From contig NC_067208.1 of the NCBI RefSeq assembly GCF_026262505.1, positions 17,865,962 to 17,929,961 of the forward strand: DNA of 64,000 nt. Direction: 5' to 3'. Positions 49,401 to 59,443 of this stretch are shown in pieces; positions within the stretch are counted from its first letter, which is position 1, and the number at the start of each line of letters is the position of its first letter. Below the pieces are notes generated by a model. That model searched no databases. It was not told the origin of the DNA and saw only the letters and a list, made by a program, of their open reading frames with translations. Source of the DNA: Trichomonas vaginalis G3. Its lineage: Eukaryota; Parabasalia; Trichomonadida; Trichomonadidae. Made by a program: the position numbers and the translations under genes.

Positions 49401-52400
49401 TCGTATATGTTTTGTCATGATTTAATCGTATATGTTTTGTCATGATTAATCGTATATGTTTTGTCAAGACTTCTTCATCGTAATGAGCGTAAATGTTTTT
49501 GTCATGATTTCATCGTAAATGTTTTGTCAAGACTTCTTCGTATATGTTTTGTCATGATTTAATCGTACATGTTTTGTCAAGACTTCTTCATCGTAATGAG
49601 CGTATATGTTTTGTGAAGAATATAGCAACCGCCTGAATTCAGACGGTTGCTTTTATACAAAATTCACACAGGAAAATTCTTGAGTTTTGGTTGAAAGAAT
49701 ACGGTCAAGCCAAAAGTGGCTCGACCTCAAAACAAACATTTTATGAGCTTACTAAGGCATTTATGAATGAATTCAAAGGTATTTGCATACATCCTGACCT
49801 CGTTCATTTTGTTGCTGAATGGTGCTCTGTAAAGTATGCATTTTATGTCAAAGATATTATGGACTCCATAGATAAGAGTTCATGAGAAGTTAGATGAAGA
49901 GAACTCGAAGATACAGTAGAGAATGCAAAACATTTTTGACGAAGTGAAGATCTTCACTTCGTCAAAATGTGATGCAAAAACAAGCATTTTATGAGCTTAC
50001 TAAGGCATTTATGAATGAATTCAAAGGTATTTGCATACATCCTGACCTCGTTCATTTTTGTTGTTGAATTCAGCAAAAATAATGTTTAGGGTAGATGGTT
50101 TTAGGTGTCACTACGTCACCATGTCACCAGGTTAATTAACTTCTCTTAAAATTACTGACAACATGACATTTAGACAACAGTCCAGGAAATAAACTTCTTC
50201 GTAAATGTTTTGTCAAGACTTCTTCGTAAATGTTTTGTCATGATTTCATCGTATATGTTTTGTCAAGGTTTCTTCGTATATGTTTTGTCATGATTTAATC
50301 GTATATGTTTTTGTCATGATTTAATCGTATATGTTTTGTCAAACATGAACGTAAATGTTTTGTCAAACATGAACGTAAATGTTTTGTCATGATTTAATCG
50401 TAATGAGTGTAAATGATTTCATATAATTGCTTACCTCGGAAAACGAGAGAAGAGATTCCATATGAAAATCGCAAGAATTTGGCTCCTGGTTTGAAATATT
50501 ATTATGTTCATAGACTTCATCGTATATGTTTTGTCAAACATGAGCGTATATGTTTTGTCATGATTTCATCGTACATGTTTTGTCATGATTTCATCGTATA
50601 TGCTTTGTCATGATGATTTCATCGAAACTAAAAGTATATGTTTTGTCATGATTTCATCGTACATGTTTTGTCAGATTTCATCGTAATGAGTGTAAATGAA
50701 CCAAAAATAATGTTTACGTTCATGTTTGACAACACAGCAGGGGAAGGCATTTATGAATTATTTTCGAAGAACTGAAGGTGTCACTATGTCACCATGTGTC
50801 ACTCGGTTAATTAACTTCTCTGAAAAAATGAGACAACATGACATTTTGACAACAACACAGGAAATAAATGTTTACGTATATGTTTTGTCAAGACTTCTTC
50901 GTATATGTTTTGTCATGATTTAATCGTATATGTTTTGTCATGATTTAATCGTATATGTTTTGTCAAGACTTCTTCATCGTAATGAGCGTAAATGTTTTGT
51001 CATGATTTCATCGTAAATGTTTTGTCAAGACTTCTTCGTATATGTTTTGTCATGATTTAATCGTACATGTTTTGTCAAGACTTCTTCATCGTAATGAGCG
51101 TATATGTTTGTGAAGATATAGCAACCGCCCTGAATTCAGACGGTTGCTTTTTATACAAAATTCACACAGGAAAATTCTTGAGTTTTGGTTGAAAGAATAC
51201 GGTCAAGCCAAAAGTGGCTCGACCTCAAAACAAAATTTTATGAGCTTACTAAGGCATTTATGAATGAATTCAAAGGTATTTGCATACATCCTGACCTCGT
51301 TCATTTTGTTGCTGAATGGTGCTCTGTAAAGTATGCATTTTATGTCAAAGATATTATGGACTCCATAGATAAGAAAGTTCATGAGAAGTTAGATGAAGAA
51401 GAACTCGAAGATACAGTAGAGAATGCAAAACATTTTTGACGAAGTGAAGATCTTCACTTCGTCAAAATGTGATGCAAAAACAAGCATTTTATGAGCTTAC
51501 TAAGGCATTTATGAATGAATTCAAAGGTATTTGCATACATCCTGACCTCGTTCATTTTGTTGTTGAATTCAGCAAAATAATGTTTAGGGTAGATGGTTTT
51601 TAGGTGTCACTACGTCACCATGTCACCAGGTTAATTAACTTCTCTTAAAATTACTGACAACATGACATTTAGACAACAGTCCAGGAAATAAACTTCTTCG
51701 TAAATGTTTTGTCAAGACTTCTTCGTAAATGTTTTGTCATGATTTCATCGTATATGTTTTGTCAAGGTTTCTTCGTATATGTTTTGTCATGATTTAATCG
51801 TATATGTTTTTTGTCATGATTTAATCGTATATGTTTTGTCAAACATGAACGTAAATGTTTTGTCAAACATGAACGTAAATGTTTTGTCATGATTTAATCG
51901 TAATGAGTGTAAATGATTTCATATAATTGCTTACCTCGGAAAACCGAGAGAAGAGATTCCATATGAAAATCGCAAGAATTTGGCTCCTGGTTTGAAATAT
52001 TATTATGTTCATAGACTTCATCGTATATGTTTTGTCAAACATGAGCGTATATGTTTTGTCATGATTTCATCGTACATGTTTTTGTCATGATTTCATCGTA
52101 TATGCTTTGTCATGATGATTTCATCGAAACTAAACGTATATGTTTTGTCATGATTTCATCGTACATGTTTTGTCAAGATTTCATCGTAATGAGTGTAAAT
52201 GAACCAAAAATAATGTTTACGTTCATGTTTGACAACACAGCAGGGGAAGGCATTTATGAATTATTTTCGAAGAACTGAAGGTGTCACTATGTCACATGTG
52301 TCACTCGGTTAATTAACTTCTCTGAAAAATGAGACAACATGACATTTTGACAACAACACAGGAAATAAATGTTTACGTATATGTTTTGTCAAGACTTCTT

Positions 52401-54475
52401 CGTATATGTTTTGTCATGATTTAATCGTATATGTTTTGTCATGATTTAATCGTATATGTTTTGTCAAGACTTCTTCATCGTAATGAGCGTAAATGTTTTG
52501 TCATGATTTCATCGTAAATGTTTTGTCAAGACTTCTTCGTATATGTTTTGTCATGATTTAATCGTACATGTTTTGTCAAGACTTCTTCATCGTAATGAGC
52601 GTATATGTTTTGTGAAGAATATAGCAACCGCCTGAATTCAGACGGTTGCTTTTTATACAAAATTCACACAGGAAAATTCTTGAGTTTTGGTTGAAAGAAT
52701 ACGGTCAAGCCAAAAGTGGCTCGACCTCAAAACAAACATTTTATGAGCTTACTAAGGCATTTATGAATGAATTCAAAGGTATTTGCATACATCCTGACCT
52801 CGTTCATTTTGTTGCTGAATGGTGCTCTGTAAAGTATGCATTTTATGTCAAAGATATTATGGACTCCATAGATAAGAAAGTTCATGAGAAGTTAGATGAA
52901 GAAGAACTCGAAGATACAGTAGAGAATGCAAAACATTTTTGACGAAGTGAAGATCTTCACTTCGTCAAAATGTGATGCAAAAACAAGCATTTTATGAGCT
53001 TACTAAGGCATTTATGAATGAATTCAAAGGTATTTGCATACATCCTGACCTCGTTCATTTTGTTGTTGAATTCAGCAAAAATAATGTTTAGGGTAGATGG
53101 TTTTTAGGTGTCACTACGTCACCATGTCACCAGGTTAATTAACTTCTCTTAAATTACTGACAACATGACATTTAGACAACAGTCCAGGAAATAAACTTCT
53201 TCGTAAATGTTTTGTCAAGACTTCTTCGTAAATGTTTTGTCATGATTTCATCGTATATGTTTTGTCAAGGTTTCTTCGTATATGTTTTGTCATGATTTAA
53301 TCGTATATGTTTTTGTCATGATTTAATCGTATATGTTTTGTCAAACATGAACGTAAATGTTTTGTCAAACATGAACGTAAATGTTTTGTCATGATTTAAT
53401 CGTAATGAGTGTAAATGATTTCATATAATTGCTTACCTCGGAAAACCGAGAGAAGAGATTCCATATGAAAATCGCAAGAATTTGGCTCCTGGTTTGAAAT
53501 ATTATTATGTTCATAGACTTCATCGTATATGTTTTGTCAAACATGAGCGTATATGTTTTGTCATGATTTCATCGTACATGTTTTGTCATGATTTCATCGT
53601 ATATGCTTTGTCATGATGATTTCATCGAAACTAAACGTATATGTTTTGTCATGATTTCATCGTACATGTTTTGTCAAGATTTCATCGTAATGAGTGTAAA
53701 TGAACCAAAAATAATGTTTACGTTCATGTTTGACAACACAGCAGGGGAAGGCATTTATGAATTATTTTCGAAGAACTGAAGGTGTCACTATGTCACCATG
53801 TGTCACTCGGTTAATTAACTTCTCTGAAAAAATGAGACAACATGACATTTTGACAACAACACAGGAAATAAATGTTTACGTATATGTTTTGTCAAGACTT
53901 CTTCGTATATGTTTTGTCATGATTTAATCGTATATGTTTTGTCATGATTTAATCGTATATGTTTTGTCAAGACTTCTTCATCGTAATGAGCGTAAATGTT
54001 TTGTCATGATTTCATCGTAAATGTTTTGTCAAGACTTCTTCGTATATGTTTTGTCATGATTTAATCGTACATGTTTTGTCAAGACTTCTTCATCGTAATG
54101 AGCGTATATGTTTTGTGAAGAATATAGCAACCGCCTGAATTCAGACGGTTGCTTTTTATACAAAATTCACACAGGAAAATTCTTGAGTTTTGGTTGAAAG
54201 AATACGGTCAAGCCAAAAGTGGCTCGACCTCAAAACAAACATTTTATGAGCTTACTAAGGCATTTATGAATGAATTCAAAGGTATTTGCATACATCCTGA
54301 CCTCGTTCATTTTGTTGCTGAATGGTGCTCTGTAAAGTATGCATTTTATGTCAAAGATATTATGGACTCCATAGATAAGAAAGTTCATGAGAAGTTAGAT
54401 GAAGAAGAACTCGAAGATACAGTAGAGAATGCAAAACATTTTTGACGAAGTGAAGATCTTCACTTCGTCAAAATG
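40440..54475 (+). repeat. Array block 3: regular 1.5-kb units
   Basis: From about 41.8 kb palindrome spacing is 1,475-1,507 bases in all but one interval (2,154, which carries two G modules). There is one G per unit otherwise. This is a different higher-order unit from block 1, built from the same modules. Confidence 0.85.
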
Positions 54476-55743
54476 TGATGCAAAAACAAGCATTTTATGA
54501 GCTTACTAAGGCATTTATGAATGAATTCAAAGGTATTTGCATACATCCTGACTCGTTCATTTTGTTGTTGAATTCAGCAAAAATAATGTTTAGGGTAGAT
54601 GGTTTTTAGGTGTCACTACGTCACCATGTCACCAGGTTAATTAACTTCTCTTAAAATTACTGACAACATGACATTTAGACAACAGTCCAGGAAATAAACT
54701 TCTTCGTAAATGTTTTGTCATGATTTAATCGTAAATGTTTTGTCATGATTTCATCGTATATGTTTTGTCAAGGTTTCTTCGTATATGTTTTGTCATGATT
54801 TAATCGTATATGTTTTTGTCATGATTTAATCGTATATGTTTTGTCAAACATGAACGTAAATGTTTTGTCATGATTTCATCGTACATGTTTTGTCATGATT
54901 TCATCGTATATGCTTTGTCATGATGATTTCATCGAAACTAAACGTATATGTTTTGTCATGATTTCATCGTACATGTTTTGTCATGATTTCATCGTATATG
55001 TTTTGTCAAGATTTCATCGTAATGAGTGTAAATGATTTGTCATGATTTCTTCATCGTAATGAGCGTATATGTTTTGTCAAACATGAGCGTATATGTTTTG
55101 TCAAACATGAGCGTAAATGTTTTGTCATGATTTCATCGTACATGTTTTGTCATGATTTCTTCGTATATGTTTTGTCATGATTTCTTCATCGTAATGAGCG
55201 TAAATGTTTTGTCAAACATGAACATAAATGTTTTGTCAAGACTTCTTCATCGTAATGAGCGTAAATGACCCAAAAATAATGTTTAGGGTAGATGGTTTTT
55301 AGGTTATTCAATAATGAATTATTTTTGAAGAACTGAAGGTGTCACTACGTCACCATGTGTCACTCGGTTAATTAACTTCTCTGAAAAAATGAGACAACAT
55401 GACATTTTGACAACAACACAGGAGGAAGGCAGTTATGAATTATTTTTGAAGAACTGAAGGTGTCACTACGTCACCATGTGTCACCAGGTAATTTAACTTC
55501 TCTGAAAAAATGAGACAACATGACATTTAGACAACAACACAGGAGGAAGGCAGTTATGACTTCATCGTATATGTTTTGTCAAGACTTCTTCATCGTAATG
55601 AGTGTAAATGTTTTGTCAAGACTTCTTCAGCGGAATGAGCGTAAATGATCCAAAAATAATGTTTATGTTAGAATGTTAGATCTAACACCTTTTCTAACAT
55701 GTTTTCTAACATGGAGGATTTCATTAGATATACACATTCTTCC
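53880..55743. repeat. Left arm of a large inverted repeat
   Basis: The arm holds the last G-free A-B-C stretch, 25-bp repeats, two more C/G-like copies (about 55,318-55,440 and 55,435-55,560) and ends in GGAGGATTTCATTAGATATA-type sequence. Its reverse complement is found at 56,139-58,108 with small insertions and losses. One module E is present in the right arm only. Confidence 0.9.
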
Positions 55744-55750
55744 TTCATTT

Positions 55751-56083
55751 CATTCTATACACAATTTACATCATAGACGATTTAATAGATATAATACTTT
55801 ACTGTTTCATCTGATATAAACATTCTTCCTTCATTTCATTCTATACACAATTTACATCATAGACGATTTAATAGATATAATACTTTACTGTTTCATCTGA
55901 TATAAACATTCTTCCTTCATTTCATTCTATACACAATTTACATCATAGACGATTTAATAGATATAATACTTTACTGTTTCATCTGATATAAACATTCTTC
56001 CTCCATTTCATTCTATACACAATTTACATCATAGACGATTTAATAGATATAATACTTTACTGTTTCATCTGATATAAACATTA
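55751..56083. repeat. 86-bp tandem repeat, about four copies, in the inverted-repeat spacer
   Basis: CATTCTATACACAATTTACA recurs at 55,751, 55,837, 55,923 and 56,009, exactly 86 bases apart. The unit also contains GATTTAATAGATATAATACT and AACATTCTTCCTTC. It occurs nowhere else in the window. Confidence 0.95.
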
Positions 56084-56138
56084 TTTGTTGAAAGTATCCT
56101 AAAAATATTTGATGGACTTTAACTAAAATAATGTTTAG

Positions 56139-58108
56139 GGAAGAATGTGTATATCTAATGAAATCCTCCATGTTAGAAAACATGTTAGAAAAGGTGTTAG
56201 ATCTAACATTCTAACATAAACATTATTTTTGGATCATTTACGCTCATTCCGATGAAGAAGTCTTGACAAAACATTTACACTCATTACGATGAAGAAGTCT
56301 TGACAAAACATATACGATGAAGTCATAACTGCCTTCCTCCTGTGTTGTTGTCTAAATGTCATGTTGTCTCATTTTTTCAGAGAAGTTAAATTACCTGGTG
56401 ACACATGGTGACGTAGTGACACCTTCAGTTCTTCAAAAATAATTCATAACTGCCTTCCTCCTGTGTTGTTGTCAAAATGTCATGTTGTCTCATTTTTTCA
56501 GAGAAGTTAATTAACCGAGTGACACATGGTGACGTAGTGACACCTTCAGTTCTTCAAAAATAATTCATTATTGAATAACCTAAAAACCATCTACCCTAAA
56601 CAATATTTTTGGGTCATTTACGCTCATTACGATGAAGAAGTCTTGACAAAACATATACGAAGAAATCATGACAAAACATGTACGATGAAATCATGACAAA
56701 ACATTTACGCTCATGTTTGACAAAACATATACGCTCATGTTTGACAAAACATATACGCTCATTACGATGAAGAAATCATGACAAATCATTTACACTCATT
56801 ACGATGAAATCTTGACAAAACATATACGATGAAATCATGACAAAACATGTACGATGAAATCATGACAAAACATATACGTTTAGTTTCGATGAAATCATCA
56901 TGACAAAGCATATACGATGAAATCATGACAAAACATGTACGATGAAATCATGACAAAACATATACGATGAAGTCTATGAACATAATAATATTTCAAACCA
57001 GGAGCCAAATTCTTGCGATTTTCATATGGAATCTCTTCTCTCGGTTTTCCGAGGTAAGCAATTATATGAAATCATTTACACTCATTACGATTAAATCATG
57101 ACAAAACATTTACGTTCATGTTTGACAAACATTTACGTTCATGTTTGACAAAACATATACGATTAAATCATGACAAAAACATATACGATTAAATCATGAC
57201 AAAACATATACGAAGAAACCTTGACAAAACATATACGATGAAATCATGACAAAACATTTACGAAGAAGTCTTGACAAAACATTTACGAAGAAGTTTATTT
57301 CCTGGACTGTTGTCTAAATGTCATGTTGTCAGTAATTTTAAGAGAAGTTAATTAACCTGGTGACATGGTGACGTAGTGACACCTAAAAACCATCTACCCT
57401 AAACATTATTTTTGCTGAATTCAACAACAAAATGAACGAGGTCAGGATGTATGCAAATACCTTTGAATTCATTCATAAATGCCTTAGTAAGCTCATAAAA
57501 TGCTTGTTTTTGCATCACATTTTGACGAAGTGAAGATCTTCACTTCGTCAAAAATGTTTTGCATTCTCTACTGTATCTTCGAGTTCTTCTTCATCTAACT
57601 TCTCATGAACTTTCTTATCTATGGAGTCCATAATATCTTTGACATAAAATGCATACTTTACAGAGCACCATTCAGCAACAAAATGAACGAGGTCAGGATG
57701 TATGCAAATACCTTTGAATTCATTCATAAATGCCTTAGTAAGCTCATAAAATGTTTGTTTTGAGGTCGAGCCACTTTTGGCTTGACCGTATTCTTTCAAC
57801 CAAAACTCAAGAATTTTCCTGTGTGAATTTTGTATAAAAAGCAACCGTCTGAATTCAGGCGGTTGCTATATTCTTCACAAAAATATACGCTCATTACGAT
57901 GAAGAAGTCTTGACAAAACATGTACGATTAAATCATGACAAAACATATACGAAGAAGTCTTGACAAAACATTTACGATGAAATCATGACAAAACATTTAC
58001 GCTCATTACGATGAAGAAGTCTTGACAAAACATATACGATTAAATCATGACAAAACATATACGATTAAATCATGACAAAACATATACGAAGAAGTCTTGA
58101 CAAAACAT
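56139..58108. repeat. Right arm of the large inverted repeat, with one inverted array unit
   Basis: From GGAAGAATGTGTATATCTAA outward this mirrors the left arm: TTAGATCTAAC, the two C/G-like copies, 25-bp repeats, module E (about 56,970-57,070), C, B, the 34-bp palindrome (about 57,520-57,553) and A. Homology to the left arm ends near 58,108, where the left arm enters module G and the right continues in 25-bp repeats. Confidence 0.9.
57548..57884 (-). pseudogene. KilA-N fragment (module A), the only copy on the minus strand
   Basis: It is the same 98-codon fragment as in the direct array (IHPDLVHFVAEWCSVKYAFY and so on) and shares the near-palindrome GCAACCG...CGGTTGC at its start. It marks the reversal of the array. 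Treated as a fossil. Confidence 0.85.
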
Positions 58109-58258
58109 ATACGTTCATTACGAAGAAGTCATGACAAAACATATACGATTAAATCATGACAAAACATATACGAAGAAGTCTTGACAAAACATTTACGCTC
58201 ATTACGATGAAGAAGTCTTGACAAAACATGTACGATGAAGAAGTCATGAAAATTCATG

Positions 58259-58306
58259 AGGTGAGAAAAGAGGTGAGAAAAGAGGTGAGATCTCACCTCT
58301 TCACCT
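58259..58306. repeat. AGGTGA hairpin module, copy 6
   Basis: It contains AGAGGTGAGA followed directly by TCTCACCTCT, a perfect 20-base palindrome (58,281-58,300) with AGATCT at its centre. Here the module lies inside repeats with no gene beside it. Confidence 0.7.
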
Positions 58307-58391
58307 AAAATATATTTTTGGATCATTTACGCTCATTACGATGAAGAAGTCTTGACAAAACATTTACGATGAAGAAGTCATGAAAATTCAT

Positions 58392-58438
58392 GAGGTGAGA
58401 AAAGAGGTGAGAAAAGAGGTGAGATCACCTCTTCACCT
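58392..58438. repeat. AGGTGA hairpin module, copy 7
   Basis: Duplicate of copy 6 with its surrounding 25-bp repeats, slightly shorter at the centre. Confidence 0.7.
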
Positions 58439-58642
58439 AAAATATATTTTTGGATCATTTACGCTCATTACGATGAAGAAGTCTTGACAAACATGTACGA
58501 TGAAATCATGACAAAACATGTACGATGAAATCATGACAAAACATTTACGATTAATCATGACAAACATTTATGTTATACAGTAATGTTAGTCATGAATGTT
58601 TGTCCTACGTGTTGGCGTTAGTGTTGAAAAATAATGTTTGTC

Positions 58643-59345
58643 CTACATGAAGCCGTACAAGCGTTTGAATTTGTTTATGCATAAGATTACTCTCTTGTTT
58701 TCTGTATCTATCATACAAACATAAGCAGCACCTGTTTTTGTAAAGTTTATATGAAGTTTTCGATAGTTAAGACCTGTATAATAATAGAATGCGTCCTCAT
58801 TCTCAACATAGTAGTAGAACTCAAACGAATGCTTACCATAATCTGTTATTTCAACAGCTTCGTCAGATATTTCATCAACGAACTCATAAACTATATCGCC
58901 ATACTTGCTTTTATTTCTATTGTTTTCAGATTTAGAACACCAACGAAGGTTTGAGATTCTGTTGTCCGTTCTATCATGATTTATATGGTCTATTTCTTTC
59001 AAATTGTTTGTATTTTCAATCCACTGTTCTGCAATAATTCTATGCTTTAAATGTTTTGTTGTTTAAACTAAGCTCAATATAACCATGATTATTTAAGCAT
59101 TCACTCTTAATATGTTTGTTTTTCTTTCGACGAATAGTAAAAGGATATGTCGTACAAATCTCATAATCTTCATGATTTCTCAATGTTTCCCATTGAGTTT
59201 GTTCCCCACTAACGTTCTCATTGACGTCCTCAATATCTTCTTCCTCACTGAACTCGTCAATATTTTCACTAGCTCCTTCTGTAATGTTTTCATCGGCATT
59301 GTCATTGACTTCTTCTGTAATGTTAGATGTTGTTGTTTCGCTCAT
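58643..59345 (-). pseudogene. NUMOD4/HNH homing-type endonuclease, broken
   Basis: From the 5' side there is a very acidic N-terminal region of about 50 residues, then a NUMOD4-like segment (WETLRNHEDYEI, FTIRRKKNK). Next comes an HNH core (EIDHINHDRTDNRISNLRWC, then SENNRN), and finally a C-terminal domain of about 65 residues with KHSFEFYYY and KFKRLYGF. NUMOD4-HNH proteins are site-specific nucleases of mobile introns and DNA viruses. This copy looks broken, with about one break, and is treated as part of the virus-like fossil set. The C-terminal domain recurs as a separate protein at 63,208-63,492. Confidence 0.75.
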
Positions 59346-59443
59346 GTTCTTTCACTAATGTTAAAAAGTTATGTTGTACGAATTTTGAACAGAATTTAGA
59401 GCAGTTATGAAACAATGAAGTTTTTACGCTATTGAAAGGAACT

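Larger units (their letters stand above)
7296..55310 (+). repeat. Higher-order tandem array built from KilA-N gene fragments and 25-bp repeats
   Basis: This is about 48 kb of direct tandem units. Module order is: A (KilA-N fragment ending in a 34-bp palindrome), B (second short KilA-N fragment), C (spacer with GGTGTCACTACGTCACC), a 25-bp repeat cluster, E (another KilA-N fragment), another 25-bp cluster, then either A again or, in longer units, a further E block and module G followed by more 25-bp repeats. Palindromes mark 31 A modules near 8120, 9131, 11068, 12346, 14244, 15680, 17796, 19925, 20936, 23060, 24995, 26005, 27836, 28847, 30974, 31981, 34540, 34910, 36550, 37567, 39388, 40404, 41797, 43297, 44772, 46279, 48433, 49935, 51433, 52936 and 54440. 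Copies are nearly identical, so the array is young or actively homogenised. The array starts inside module C at the gap, so its left end is unknown. Confidence 0.95.
58109..58570 (-). repeat. Terminal run of inverted 25-bp repeats
   Basis: Head-to-tail TGACAAAACAT-type repeats in inverted orientation continue past the inverted-repeat arm. Two AGGTGA hairpins each followed by AAAATATATTTTTGGATCAT are inserted among them, forming a duplicated segment of about 130 bases. Confidence 0.85.

Noticed and set aside
10218-54445. Many 60-110-codon open frames in the array as functional genes
   Set aside because: Frames crossing modules E, G and the 25-bp repeats read through non-coding repeats. The KilA-N fragment frames start at TTG, lack half the domain and recur only because the units are copies.
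7380-55300. CRISPR array made of the 25-bp repeats
   Set aside because: The repeats are contiguous with no unique spacers, no cas genes are present, and the window is eukaryotic in style.
7296-55310. Array as telomere repeats
   Set aside because: No short G-rich telomere unit is present, and the array is flanked on both sides by gene-bearing sequence.
58129-58326. Minus-strand 65-codon frame over the terminal repeats
   Set aside because: It consists of translated 25-bp repeats and AGGTGA hairpins.
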